From assembly GCF_002270355.1 (NCBI RefSeq), contig NZ_NJFZ01000006.1:124001-188000 (forward strand): a stretch of 64,000 nucleotides of DNA, written 5' to 3'. Origin of the DNA: Flectobacillus sp. BAB-3569. GTDB taxonomy: Bacteria > Bacteroidota > Bacteroidia > Cytophagales > Spirosomataceae. Each line of letters begins with the position of its first letter. Within the stretch, counting starts at the first letter, position 1. The notes beneath the pieces were generated by a model. It did not search any database, had not been told where the DNA came from, and worked only from the letters and a program-made list of their open reading frames with translations. Position numbers and translations under genes: made by a program. Positions 55,501 through 63,178 of this stretch are shown here, in pieces.

Positions 55501-55539
55501 TGTTAAGACGGCCAATAAGGTAAGGCTTAGCTTTTTCAT
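52501..55539 (-). CDS. AsmA-family envelope protein
   Basis: A 1012-residue protein anchored by one N-terminal helix (about residues 4-24, LTLLAVLTGLLGLAYTLPYFF) with a long periplasmic beta-rich repeat region. AsmA-like marks are the opening LSLFRHFPYLAINIEDFGI, repeated segments of the type LKGRFGVDLHSKGTYDSL and LKGKIDADIRTQGNLKDL, and the AsmA C-terminal block (about 700-930, NGSGLLKLLKASLQNSPLIEKL, YKLAFDIPSG). AsmA-like proteins are now seen as lipid-bridging, VPS13/chorein-like tunnels that move phospholipid to the outer membrane. The last 110 residues are a Lys/Gln/Ala-rich helix. It is monocistronic. Confidence 0.88.
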   Translation of the reverse strand: MKKLSLTLLAVLTGLLGLAYTLPYFFKDQIQEQVNKAIIKQVKGKVYYSDLNLSLFRHFPYLAINIEDFGIIGLAPFSQDTLAQAKGFELSFDVMSLIKGQKIIQNIRLEQPKIYLKILKNGQVNYDIFVPSKDTGSTSGKPSEGVQLQIQNWQIVKGTILYKDLQKDSEILLTDIEHNGSGDINKQIFDLATNTEINQASVVWEGKNYFNKRKLAWQSLIQVDQSAQKYSFQDTRIRLNEFELSFSGKVQQRDSTYTMDVAFQTPETNFKNLVSLVPMIYQNQFEDLKAEGEIQCIGQVKGLYSSQSIPSFHLNVQVKNGSFQYPSLPTGVSQVWVDCDINNTSNQLDSTQIALNRFDLYFGKNPIKAKAKIKGLSRSVVDADVKGEFQLEELTKLFPIEGTQLKGRFGVDLHSKGTYDSLTGQFPVTNAQMLLENGYILSKQFAKPIEDIHFKANLTNQDGTQKNSLLAIQEASFHVLDETFQAKGSVQDFDAFKWDITAKGKLDLTQITKIFPVENTTLKGKIDADIRTQGNLKDLKAKRYGSLNTNGQMAVSNFEYRSKELPQGIKIEQGQAKLSPNSLTITQSKGYLGSSDFEATGTMNNYMAYALTNDVLKGNFQVKSNHFNVNEWMSSEPKATTSGQAPNPNTRPSVVEVPKNLQLSLNTQANEIVYDKMAMNNAKGVIRINKGTIRLENTNFDALGGRFATTGSYDPSDISHPKFDFGLNLEKVNFTEAYQHLSVVKYLMPLAQFMVGEVSSQFKINGELTQDMMPNFSTLNGSGLLKLLKASLQNSPLIEKLVANTKLTQLKDLQLNNALMQVQIDHGTLKIKPFTVKWNDYAVNIGGQHGIVGDMDYKLAFDIPSGKAGQSFNNLFTQWTGKALNNVPRVKFDLSLIGTLKSPIVRFDNSSTAQNLKDVVTSEIKSQIDNAKNQAVQQAEDLLKAEKEKLLKEAQDKLKTGQGDIQAQAKATADSLKKAALERAKKLLESQKKGVLDGIFKKPQPAKKDSTK

Positions 55540-55727
55540 AGTTGTTAGATAAAATATGCACTGCTAATGCTTTAAATAGACCATAAGCATTAGTCAACAT
55601 GTTTATTTCATTGAATAAAAGGACTATTACACTTTTTTCTTCAAGTGCTACCAAATAATTGGAGCACTATTACTTTAGAACGAACTATAAGTTAAAAATT
55701 GTGAGTTAAATGAGCAAATGGACGGTT

Positions 55728-55945
55728 GATTTAGTGAATGAGTGATTATGTTAAAATTTAGATTCTCCCAGTAGAGACGCAATGCTTGCGTCTCGATGCT
55801 TGCGTCTCAAACCAAGTAAATCTAGTATAATAGCCTCAAAAAAGGGGTCGGAAAATAGATTCCGACCCCTTTTTTATGAAAATTATGGAGGATAATCACA
55901 GTCTTAAAATTTGGGATGACTCATGTTTTGATTCTACTATGCTAG
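55728..55945. repeat. Diverged copy of the 32160 repeat element
   Basis: ATTTAGTGAATGAGTGATTAT at 55729 onward matches the left end of the 32160 element minus about 14 bp. GTAGAGACGCAATGCTTGCG near 55771 matches its inner arm. AAAATTTGGGATGACTCATG at 55906-55925 is identical, inverted, to 32267-32286. GATGCTTGCGTCTC is partly duplicated here. Confidence 0.6.
55838..55876. terminator. Terminator hairpin within the repeat copy
   Basis: Stem AAAAAAGGGGTCGGA / TCCGACCCCTTTTTT, 15 bp with an 8-nt loop. It would stop minus-strand transcripts from gmhA. Confidence 0.85.
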
Positions 55946-56023
55946 ATTTCACTTGACTCGAGGCGCAAACATGGTGCATCGACTGCTAGCCTACTAGATT
56001 TTCGATTAACCTCTAACAGAGAA

Positions 56024-56605
56024 CTACTCCCCAATAACCAATTTTTCGATAAGTAAAATCAAAATGTGAATTACCTTGATATGTACTTCTTGAATACGGT
56101 CGGCGTAGCCAAAATGCGGAACAATGATTTCTACATCTGCTTGTCCAGCTAGCTTTCCACCATCTTTTCCTGATAAAATCACAATTTTCATACCTTTTGC
56201 TTTGGCAGCTTCTACGGCACGAATCACGTTGGCAGAGTTGCCACTCGTTGAAATACCTAAAAGTACATCTCCTGAATTGCCTAAGCCTTCTACAAAGCGA
56301 GAAAAGATATATTCAAAACCGTAGTCATTGCCTACGCAAGAAATATGTGAAACATCCGAAATGGCGATTGCTGGCATCGAACGGCGTTCGTTACGATAGC
56401 GACCCGAAAGTTCTTCAGCAAAGTGCATGGCATCACAATGCGAGCCACCGTTTCCACAAGAGATAATCTTGTTATTTGCTTTGATAGCATCGGCCATTAA
56501 TTGTGCTGCTGCCTCAATTTGCTGAATATTATGTTCGTCCGATAAAAACTCCTGGAGAACAAGTTGAGCTTCGTTAAGCTCTTGTGAAATGATATTTTTT
56601 AGCAC
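56024..56605 (-). CDS. gmhA: Sedoheptulose-7-phosphate isomerase
   Basis: GmhA makes D-glycero-D-manno-heptose 7-phosphate, the start of heptose synthesis for LPS or glycoproteins. It is a SIS-domain protein of 193 residues with [22 protein letters not shown], then [20 protein letters not shown] and [27 protein letters not shown] near the end carries the His of the active site. The other heptose genes are not in the window. A phosphoheptose or other SIS-type isomerase role is secure; the exact substrate is by homology. Confidence 0.92.
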   Translation of the reverse strand: MLKNIISQELNEAQLVLQEFLSDEHNIQQIEAAAQLMADAIKANNKIISCGNGGSHCDAMHFAEELSGRYRNERRSMPAIAISDVSHISCVGNDYGFEYIFSRFVEGLGNSGDVLLGISTSGNSANVIRAVEAAKAKGMKIVILSGKDGGKLAGQADVEIIVPHFGYADRIQEVHIKVIHILILLIEKLVIGE

Positions 56606-56975
56606 TGATTCTCAAAAATTTAATGAAGCCTAATGGCAATTTGGAGACTGATTTGGGATTTTTGAGAGATACCCATAACGCTGTGGTTATTTATATTTCT
56701 CGCATAATTTTATTTTATGTACAAAATTACAAATTCCCAATCGAGTGGTCTACGAAGGATTGAAAAAATTTCGGATGTCGGATATTTGATTAGGATTGTA
56801 CAAAGGATTTCCAATAATTGCGGATTGGGGATTTCTGATTTCGGAAATAAAGAAAAAAACCTTTGCTTTTACAAAACATAAATGATTACACTTCCGAAAT
56901 CTAACATCTGATATCCCCAATAAACGGTTTATAAAATCCTTCCTAAAACCCTAATTCACAATTCAACATTCCTAC
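56606..56975. other. 370-bp gap with repeat DNA between the TPM gene and gmhA
   Basis: No gene is supported. CAAAATTA at 56722-56729 is a possible minus-strand -7 element of gmhA. The remainder (about 56757-56920) is a copy of the TTCCGAAATC repeat family. Confidence 0.45.
56757..56920. repeat. Copy of the TTCCGAAATC dispersed repeat
   Basis: GATTTCTGATTTCGGAAATA near 56827 and CTTCCGAAATCTAACATCTG near 56891 match the inverse of the 62538-62732 element over about 85 bp with spaced differences. Outer perfect terminal repeats are not clear in this copy. Confidence 0.55.
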
Positions 56976-57752
56976 TTAGTAGTCTCCTCCAGCGCCACCG
57001 CCACCGAAGTCACCACCGCCAAAGCCTCCGAAGTCAAAACCACTGTCACCTCCGCCACCACCGCTACGATTACCCCATGACGAGCCACCAGTAATGATAA
57101 TTGGAGGAGTCCAGCCGCCGCCTCGGTAGCCTCCACGACCACCGCCGCCACCACGTTTTGAAATAATGATAGAAATGACAATAAATAGTATGATGAGAAT
57201 AACTATGATAAAAAAGCCTAGTGGACTGTCATCATCTGAGGTAGCATCAGATTTGAATTCACCACTTGCACGCTGAATCATTTCGTCGGTAGCCTCATTG
57301 AGACCTTGATACCACTGTTGTTGCTTAAAATTCGGAACAAGAATCGTATTAATGATTCTTTTACAGATAGCATCGGGCAAAACATCTTCGATACCTCTAC
57401 CTGTTACGATGCGAATTTTACGAGTTTCGGTAGCCCACAAGAGCAATACCCCATTGTTTTTATTTTTTGCTCCAACTCCCCATGTTTTAGCAATTTTCAT
57501 AGCATAATCATACGGATCAGACTCGCCCGTATTTTTTACAATGACAATTGAAATTTCTGTAGAGGTCGAATCACGATAGCCTCTAAGTTTTTGTTCTAAT
57601 GCGTTACGCTCTTCTGGCTTGAGTTTCATCACGAAATCACTTACCATAAGAGGAGGGTTAGGCTGTGCAGGAATATCTTGTCCAATCGCTTTGATGAAAA
57701 ACGATAAAGACAAAATAAGTACTGCTAAATATTGTTGTATTTTTCTAGACAT
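56976..57752 (-). CDS. TPM-domain membrane protein (YgcG family)
   Basis: The protein has a signal peptide (to about residue 24, FFIKAIGQD), a periplasmic TPM domain (about 35-165, with STEISIVIVKNTGES, KTWGVGAKNKNNGVLLL and RKIRIVTGRGIEDVLPD), one membrane helix (about 178-198) and a Gly-rich C-terminal tail (about 200-258) with many Gly-Gly-Gly runs. TPM proteins have been linked to photosystem II repair in plants and to metal-binding phosphatase activity; the bacterial role is unclear. It lies downstream of a second, shorter TPM gene and lemA, a common trio. Confidence 0.92.
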   Translation of the reverse strand: MSRKIQQYLAVLILSLSFFIKAIGQDIPAQPNPPLMVSDFVMKLKPEERNALEQKLRGYRDSTSTEISIVIVKNTGESDPYDYAMKIAKTWGVGAKNKNNGVLLLWATETRKIRIVTGRGIEDVLPDAICKRIINTILVPNFKQQQWYQGLNEATDEMIQRASGEFKSDATSDDDSPLGFFIIVILIILFIVISIIISKRGGGGGRGGYRGGGWTPPIIITGGSSWGNRSGGGGGDSGFDFGGFGGGDFGGGGAGGDY

Positions 57753-57784
57753 GACTGATTAGATAGGATGGCATGTTAAGTTAG

Positions 57785-57925
57785 TAGGCAAAATAAAAAT
57801 TAATTTTTGAGCTTACGGCTTTCAGCTTTGAGCATTTGGCAAAAATATATCTATTGTTACTAAAAAACATTTTAACACTCTTTGCCTTGTGCCTGGTGGC
57901 TTATGCCTTCAACAAAAACTCAAAT
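57785..57925. repeat. Repeat-like gap between the two TPM genes
   Basis: Contains GAGCTTACGGCTTTCAGC, GCATTTGGCAAAAA, CTTTGCCTTGTGCCTGGTGG. It resembles the atpB-atpE gap in general pattern; the likeness is loose. Confidence 0.35.
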
Positions 57926-57949
57926 CTAATTTTGCTGTAATACTTGTAA

Positions 57950-58375
57950 TTAATCACCAAATGAAATTTCATCCGAAATCTCATTGATATCATCCGATTG
58001 ATATGGGAAAAATTGCTTGAGTGCAACTCCCGATTTTTGAATACCTACAGCAAAACCAGCTGCAAACTGATTCATGACAAAATGAGATTGCATATCATTG
58101 CGGATGTCTTGCCAAAAATTAGCAGGAACAACGTCATTAATGCCCTTGTCTCCCAAAATAGCAAATTTGCGATCGACAGTCGCCAGATAAAACAGCACGC
58201 CATTTCGTTGTGCTGTTTTGTGAAGTTCGAGCTGAGCAAACACGGCTTTGGCTCTTTCGAGCACGTCTCCTGGGCAGAATTGTTCGACATGAACTTTGAT
58301 TTCACCCGAAGTTTCTTTCTCTGCAGCTTTGATAGCTTCGACAATGATACTTTGTTGTTCTTCAGAAAGTAGCAT
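57950..58375 (-). CDS. Short TPM-domain protein
   Basis: A 141-residue TPM domain without signal peptide or membrane helix. I start it at the ATG at 58375 (MLLSEEQQSIIVEAIKAAEK), because the frame upstream to 58414 reads into an inverted repeat and adds an unlikely Phe/Cys-rich stretch. Family marks are ETSGEIKVHVEQFCPGD, HKTAQRNGVLFYLATVDRKFAILGDKGIND and FAAGFAVGIQ. It lies between lemA (93 bp upstream) and the larger TPM gene. Confidence 0.9.
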   Translation of the reverse strand: MLLSEEQQSIIVEAIKAAEKETSGEIKVHVEQFCPGDVLERAKAVFAQLELHKTAQRNGVLFYLATVDRKFAILGDKGINDVVPANFWQDIRNDMQSHFVMNQFAAGFAVGIQKSGVALKQFFPYQSDDINEISDEISFGD

Positions 58376-58393
58376 AAGAATATTGGAAAAAAG

Positions 58394-58463
58394 AAAACAG
58401 CTAAATTTAAACACTTTCTCAACAATAGTATAGCTGAGTAGTTACTTAAATTTAGCTGTTTCG
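58394..58463. repeat. Inverted repeat between lemA and the short TPM gene
   Basis: AAACAGCTAAATTTA and TAAATTTAGCTGTTT form a perfect 15-bp pair about 37 nt apart, with a possible small inner hairpin. No T-run follows on either strand, so an mRNA-processing or stability role is more likely than termination. Confidence 0.55.
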
Positions 58464-58468
58464 GAGGA

Positions 58469-59056
58469 TTATTTAGAGAAATCTACCGATGGTGCTTTTT
58501 GAGCAGAAGCATCAGCTTCGAAATAGCCTTTTTTGCTAAAACCAGAGAAACCAGCAATCAAACTGTTTGGGAATGTCACTACTTTATTGTTAAATTCTTT
58601 GACAGTATCATTAAAACGATCACGTTCTTCTTTGATTCTATTTTCAGTACCTTCCAATTGTGCTTGAAGCTCCGAGAAGTTTTCGGTCGCCTTCAAGGTT
58701 GGATAGTTTTCAGCTACCGCCATTAATCTTGAAAGGGCTCCGCTCAATTGGCTTTGAGCTTCTTGGAATTTCTTCATGTTTTCAGGCGAAAGGTCACTTG
58801 CGTCTAACTTGATTTGAGTCGCACTAGCACGAGCACTGATTACGTCTGTTAATGTACTTTTTTCAAAATTTGCTACTCCTTGTACTGTTTTTACAAGGTT
58901 TGGAATAAGGTCAGCACGGCGCTGATAAGCAGTTTGTACTTTTGCCCAAGATGCTTCCACATCTTGTTCGCTTGTAGCCATTCCGTTTCTTACACCGATT
59001 CCCCAGAATACTAAAACTGCTGCAACAACTAATGCAATGATGGTTCCTTTTGACAT
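58469..59056 (-). CDS. LemA family protein
   Basis: A 195-residue protein with one N-terminal membrane helix (about residues 5-22) and a helical-bundle periplasmic part. LemA marks are WAKVQTAYQRRADLIPNLVKTVQGVANFEK, LTDVISARASATQI, RLMAVAENYPTLKATENFSELQAQLEGTENRI and FNDTVKEFNNKVVTFPNSLIAGFSGF. The ATG at 59056 is chosen over the frame to 59128, which adds 24 polar residues before the membrane helix. The minus-strand promoter at 59145-59152 (TATATTTG) fits. Function is unknown. Confidence 0.93.
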   Translation of the reverse strand: MSKGTIIALVVAAVLVFWGIGVRNGMATSEQDVEASWAKVQTAYQRRADLIPNLVKTVQGVANFEKSTLTDVISARASATQIKLDASDLSPENMKKFQEAQSQLSGALSRLMAVAENYPTLKATENFSELQAQLEGTENRIKEERDRFNDTVKEFNNKVVTFPNSLIAGFSGFSKKGYFEADASAQKAPSVDFSK

Positions 59057-59144
59057 AGTCTTGGTAAATTTTAAAGTTAAAATTGTGGATAAACTCCGAG
59101 TGGATAGGTTATCCCTTGGACATACCATTTAGACGGCACTTTCC

Positions 59145-59152
59145 AAATATAA
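59145..59152 (-). promoter_or_regulatory. -7 promoter element of the lemA-TPM unit
   Basis: The minus strand reads TATATTTG, an exact TANNTTTG match, with CTTG about 18 bp upstream as a weak -33. The lemA leader would be about 80 nt. Confidence 0.5.
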
Positions 59153-59353
59153 GTCTCAATTTAGGTTTGACAAGTTAAGTATTTTATATCAGTAAAAAAA
59201 GCTTTCACTAAAACCTAATGTCGTACTAATATTGATTCTTTACCAAATGTATAGTAAAAAAGACAAGCCAAAACGTTTTCTAGTTGAGACGCTTTTTTTG
59301 TGGATGAATGGTCATCTATATATTTGAAATGTAGGAAAAGAACTAAAGTCCAA

Positions 59354-60766
59354 CTACTTTTTTCGCCAACGATTTACATCAAACAATGCTTTGGGGAAAT
59401 TTACGCCGATATGTACTTGATACTTTTGTTGTTCTACAGGTGGCAATACCGAAATCAGGTGAACTTTATCGGCTGGAACCGAAGCCAATTCGGGTAGCCA
59501 ATGCTTCACATATTCGCCTTGACTATCGTAACGAGTCGCTTGTGTCAAAATGTTAAAGTAACGGTTTTCGCGAGGGTCATTGCCTACGCCTGCTACATAA
59601 TTCCAGTTGCCCCAGTTAGAGCATACATCATAGTCGAGCAATTGGCTTTCAAACCAACTAGCACCCCAAGTCCAATCTATTTTTAAATCTTTTACCAAGA
59701 AACTAGCCACATTTTGTCTTCCACGGTTTGACATAAATCCCGTGTCAAGAAGTTCTTTCATATTGGCGTCAATCAAAGGAATACCCGTTTCTCCATTTTT
59801 CCAAAGTTCAAATATTCTCTTATTTTGACTCCATTGAACGTGCTGATCTTGTTTGATACCTTTTGCTGAAAAAATTCTATTACCATATTTCATCGAAACA
59901 AAACGGAAATAGTCACGCCAAAGTAGCTCAAAAATCAGCCAATATGTTGAATCATTTTTGACCCGTTGGTATTCGTATTCCTGAACTTGCTGATAGATAT
60001 ACCTTGGCGAAATACAACCATTGGCTAGCCAAACCGAGAACTTTGAAGAAAAGTCCATACCTAGCATTTCGTTGCGGGTTTCTTTATAAACCTTTAATAA
60101 ATCTTGTTCCCAAAAGTATTCTTTCAAACGTTGATTGGCTGCATCTTCACCACCTACATAATGGGTAGTAGCATCGGAAGAGTACCCCAACAAACTTTCG
60201 GCTGTGGGCATAGTACCGATACTTACATTGGTTTTGAACAAAAGAGCATAAGGCGTATCAAAGCAAGACCGCACATGACAAGATTTTTCTACTCTGTTTC
60301 TGAATTGTGTAAAAACGTCTGGCAACTGGTCAATATCGAAAGGTAAATCATCAATATGGAATAGAGTAGAAGTCCAAAAAAAGGACATAGATTTTCCCAT
60401 TGCTTTCAAGGCGTCTTCTACTTGGGCATCTACGCTAGTTTCTTCAGATGTTACTTCTTCTGAGCAATAGACTGCCTCTGCCTCTAATTCAATAGCCAAC
60501 CGAGGCAGTATCTCTTCAGGCTTTCCAATTCTAACAATCAAACCTGAACTGATAGACTGAAGATTTTTTCGAAGGTTTTGAACAGACTCTATTAAAAATT
60601 GCGTCCTAAGCCATCCTGTTTTCGAAAAACCTATAGATAGCTCCTCAAATTGCCTAGGGTCAAAAATATATACAGGGAATACGTTTGTGGTTTTTTGAGA
60701 AGCTTTCCACAAAGGCTCATGATCGTGTACTCTTAAATCGTTGCGATACCAAACTATAATACTCAT
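59354..60766 (-). CDS. Cryptochrome-DASH
   Basis: A flavoprotein of the photolyase/cryptochrome family, DASH type, which repairs cyclobutane dimers in single-stranded DNA and may sense blue light. The 470-residue chain opens with the photolyase alpha/beta domain (MSIIVWYRNDLRVHDHEPL) and has the FAD-binding C-terminal part with GRQNVASFLVKDLKIDW, FESQLLDYDVCSNWGNWNYVAGVGNDPRE and RYDSQGEYVKHWLPEL, all close to the DASH signature. The methyltransferase gene upstream ends about 54 bp before its start, so they may share a transcript. Confidence 0.93.
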   Translation of the reverse strand: MSIIVWYRNDLRVHDHEPLWKASQKTTNVFPVYIFDPRQFEELSIGFSKTGWLRTQFLIESVQNLRKNLQSISSGLIVRIGKPEEILPRLAIELEAEAVYCSEEVTSEETSVDAQVEDALKAMGKSMSFFWTSTLFHIDDLPFDIDQLPDVFTQFRNRVEKSCHVRSCFDTPYALLFKTNVSIGTMPTAESLLGYSSDATTHYVGGEDAANQRLKEYFWEQDLLKVYKETRNEMLGMDFSSKFSVWLANGCISPRYIYQQVQEYEYQRVKNDSTYWLIFELLWRDYFRFVSMKYGNRIFSAKGIKQDQHVQWSQNKRIFELWKNGETGIPLIDANMKELLDTGFMSNRGRQNVASFLVKDLKIDWTWGASWFESQLLDYDVCSNWGNWNYVAGVGNDPRENRYFNILTQATRYDSQGEYVKHWLPELASVPADKVHLISVLPPVEQQKYQVHIGVNFPKALFDVNRWRKK

Positions 60767-60820
60767 TTTAATATGTTTTTTAGTGTATAACTTTCCGCGG
60801 GAGTTTTAGTTTTAGGAAAA

Positions 60821-61537
60821 TTATAATTGGTCGGTTTTCACGACTACTTCCCAGCGAAATGCCCAGCGCCAGCGAATACGGTAATGATGAATGCCTGCTT
60901 TTTCAAGTAACGAAACGATCTCCGACTTTTTGAAGGCTCGCCAGACCGATAGTTTGGCATCGTGCTTCACAAGATAAGATTTGAGGAAAAGCTTAGTAAT
61001 CCAAGCAATCGAATGATAAGCAAACCAGTGGCGATGAATATCATTAATCACAAACCCTACACGACACTGCTTTTTGAGTAATTGAAAAAGTCGAATGAGC
61101 TGTTCGTCGGTAAAGTGATGACAAAAAAGCGTCATCCCTACAATATCAAAAGTATGTTGTTGAAAACTTTCAGCAAAAACGTTTTCATGTAAATACGAAA
61201 TATTAGGAAAGTCCTGAGTTCGTTTTTTTGCAAAATCAATCATAAAATCGTTGGCATCGATACCAACGAGCTTACTTTTATATCCCTTTTTTTGAAGCCA
61301 GCGAGCCATTAATTTCAGCATATCTCCACCGCCGCAGCCCAAATCGCCAATTACAATTGCTTTAGATTTATCATGATTTTTCAATAAAGCTTTTAGTCCA
61401 CCAATAGTAACCTGATTACCCCCAAGATATTGATTGATGAGCGCCAATTCTTCTAAGTTTTGGCGAAGGGCATCATTGTCAAGCTCAAAATCGTCGATGA
61501 GTTCAGGCTGATTGCTTCGATATGATAAGTCTGGCAT
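60821..61537 (-). CDS. Class I SAM-dependent methyltransferase
   Basis: A 238-residue methyltransferase with Rossmann motif I in VIGDLGCGGGDMLKLMARWL and the acidic residue after strand 2 in LVGIDANDFMIDFA. HTFDIVGMTLFCHHFTDEQL is motif post-II. The C-terminal part (SYLVKHDAKLSVWRAFKKSEI, HHYRIRWRWAFRWEV) is that of a small-molecule methyltransferase of the type placed in carotenoid, quinone or polyketide clusters, but the substrate cannot be told. It lies just upstream of the cryptochrome gene. Confidence 0.88.
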   Translation of the reverse strand: MPDLSYRSNQPELIDDFELDNDALRQNLEELALINQYLGGNQVTIGGLKALLKNHDKSKAIVIGDLGCGGGDMLKLMARWLQKKGYKSKLVGIDANDFMIDFAKKRTQDFPNISYLHENVFAESFQQHTFDIVGMTLFCHHFTDEQLIRLFQLLKKQCRVGFVINDIHRHWFAYHSIAWITKLFLKSYLVKHDAKLSVWRAFKKSEIVSLLEKAGIHHYRIRWRWAFRWEVVVKTDQL

Positions 61538-61558
61538 AAGGCAAGAGAGAGTTGGGTT

Positions 61559-61622
61559 TCAGTAGAGAATTAAGGCTTTTTGAGATTTTTCAAGAAAACT
61601 CAACGCGTTGTGTCTTTACTGC
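61559..61622. repeat. Hairpin fragment of the GTAGAGA repeat family
   Basis: CAGTAGAGA at 61567-area and TCTTTACTG at its other end face each other; ACTCAACGCGTTGTGTCTTT is close to ACTCAAAGTATTGTGTCTCT at 32345 onward. Fragment only. Confidence 0.45.
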
Positions 61623-61741
61623 ATAATGAAAAATTAACAGTTTTTGTTTTGTAAAAAGAACAATGCGTCCATCTGAATTTGTAACAAAAAACTACGAATG
61701 CTAATTTCAGCATCATAAATTGTAACTAAAAGGAAACTCGA

Positions 61742-62530
61742 ATGAATTTAGATTTAAGAAATAAAAATGCCATTGTTTGCGGAAGTACACAAGGATTAGG
61801 CAAGGCGTCGGCAATAGAGTTAGCTTTATTAGGAGCCAATGTAACATTGGTTGCTCGTAACGAAACATCCTTACAAAAAGCAATCCTCGATTTGGACACA
61901 AGCCTAGGACAGCAACATCGCTATTTTGTAGCTGACTTTTCCAATCCGCAACAAGTCAAAGCAGGGATAGAGCAACATTTAGCACTATTTCCAGAGGTAC
62001 ATATTTTGGTCAACAATACAGGTGGTCCGAAGGGAGGTCCAATCCTAGAAGCAACGATTGAGGAGTTTACCCAAACCTATTCAAATCATCTTATTTGTAA
62101 TCATATCCTCGTACAAGCATGCGTGCCTGCAATGAAAAAAGCAGGATTCGGTAGAATAGTCAACATTATCTCTACCTCGGTCAAACAGCCTATTAGTGGG
62201 CTTGGCGTATCTAACACCACTAGAGGAGCTGTAGCGTCGTGGGCAAAAACCTTGGCAGGCGAATTAGCGCCTTTTGGAATTACCGTCAACAATGTATTGC
62301 CAGGCTCGACCAAAACTGCAAGATTGGATTCTTTAATAGAATCGAGAATGAATACCACTGGGGCGACGAGAGAAGAAGTAGAAAAAGCTTTACAGGTAGA
62401 TATACCAGCTAAAAGATTTGGCGAACCAGAGGAATTTGGTGCTGCCGTAGCATTTCTATGTTCAGCAGCAGCATCTTATATTACAGGAGTAAGCTTACCT
62501 GTAGATGGTGGAAAAATCTTAGGACTATAA
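61742..62530 (+). CDS. SDR-family protein without catalytic Tyr/Lys
   Basis: A 262-residue short-chain dehydrogenase/reductase-like protein. The nucleotide loop is altered (CGSTQGLGKASA instead of TGxxxGIG). LVNNTGG replaces NNAG, and the Ser is in NIISTSVKQP. Where SDRs have Tyr-x-x-x-Lys the sequence reads SNTTRGAVASWAK, so both catalytic residues are missing. The C-terminus VSLPVDGGKILGL is normal for SDRs. It belongs to the known BKR-like divergent subgroup, whose biochemical role is unclear. It may be a non-catalytic binder or use other residues. Confidence 0.88.
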   Translation: MNLDLRNKNAIVCGSTQGLGKASAIELALLGANVTLVARNETSLQKAILDLDTSLGQQHRYFVADFSNPQQVKAGIEQHLALFPEVHILVNNTGGPKGGPILEATIEEFTQTYSNHLICNHILVQACVPAMKKAGFGRIVNIISTSVKQPISGLGVSNTTRGAVASWAKTLAGELAPFGITVNNVLPGSTKTARLDSLIESRMNTTGATREEVEKALQVDIPAKRFGEPEEFGAAVAFLCSAAASYITGVSLPVDGGKILGL

Positions 62531-62537
62531 CCTTAAG

Positions 62538-62732
62538 GAGTTTTGAATTTTGAGTGCGGAGTTGTAAAGCCATCTATTTCGGATTTCGGATGTTGGATTT
62601 CGGAAGTGTAAGTTTCTAAATTTTGTAAAAAATAAAGGTATTTCACTTTATTTCCGAAATCAGAAATTCCAAATCTGCCATAGCTTGAAATCCTTCGAGC
62701 AGTCCCAACTCCGCACTCAAAATTCAAAACTC
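62538..62732. repeat. Palindromic element with perfect 27-bp terminal inverted repeats
   Basis: 62538-62564 and 62706-62732 are perfect inverse copies of each other. The 141-bp core has a second, imperfect inverted pair (GATTTCGGATGTTGGATTTC near 62581 and TTTCCGAAATCAGAAATTCC near 62650). Related blocks lie at 56757-56920 and 23228-23300. The element fills the gap between the convergent SDR and NUDIX genes and has no ORF of its own. Confidence 0.7.
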
Positions 62733-62740
62733 AACACTTA

Positions 62741-63178
62741 TCAGTGCCATTTCTGGTTTATTTTTCCGACGTATTTTCCTAGTTGATTCTGAAAAAGGAC
62801 GTCTTGTAATTCTGCTCCAACGTTAGGATACATTTCCAACTGATTGATTTCTGACAGAGGAATCCATTTGATTTCTAGAGCACTCGTCTCTGAAGGATTC
62901 AAAATCGGAATTCCTCCAATAACCTGAGCAATAAAGACACAGTGCAATACATCAGTTTTTTGTTGTGGTAAAATGACCTCTCCCGTCAATAACATCGGAC
63001 CAACCTCTATTTCTATTCCTAACTCTTCTCTGAGTTCTCTTTCCAAAGTACTTACTAGTGTTTCTCCAGGGTCGGTGTTGCCCCCAGGCAAATTAAATAC
63101 TTGTGCATTACCATATTCATAACGCATCAATAGTAGGTGGTTGTTTTCGATAATCGCTACGCTTGGCCTTACTTTCAT
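62741..63178 (-). CDS. NUDIX hydrolase
   Basis: A 145-residue enzyme with a full Nudix box, GGNTDPGETLVSTLERELREELGIE (given here by its key residues G-x5-E-x7-RE-x2-EE-x-G), which binds the metal and cleaves nucleoside diphosphates linked to other groups. The N-terminus VRPSVAIIENNHLLLMRYEY is the usual first strand. The substrate (such as oxidised dNTP, ADP-ribose or NADH) cannot be told. Convergent with the SDR gene. Confidence 0.93.
   Translation of the reverse strand: MKVRPSVAIIENNHLLLMRYEYGNAQVFNLPGGNTDPGETLVSTLERELREELGIEIEVGPMLLTGEVILPQQKTDVLHCVFIAQVIGGIPILNPSETSALEIKWIPLSEINQLEMYPNVGAELQDVLFQNQLGKYVGKINQKWH

Larger units (their letters stand above)
55540..56023. other. 484-bp gap filled by repeat DNA
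   Basis: No gene is supported. The stretch holds a diverged copy of the 32160 element (55728-55945), in which a perfect terminator hairpin (55838-55875) is embedded, and a residue of AT-rich DNA after the AsmA-like gene's start. Confidence 0.5.

Noticed and set aside
58376-58414. Earlier start for the short TPM gene
   Set aside because: It would begin inside an inverted repeat, and the added residues look like random Phe/Cys-rich sequence.
59236-59300. Possible terminator between lemA promoter and cryptochrome gene
   Set aside because: The stem (AAAACG/CG-containing arms) is short and broken; no convincing hairpin forms despite the T-run.
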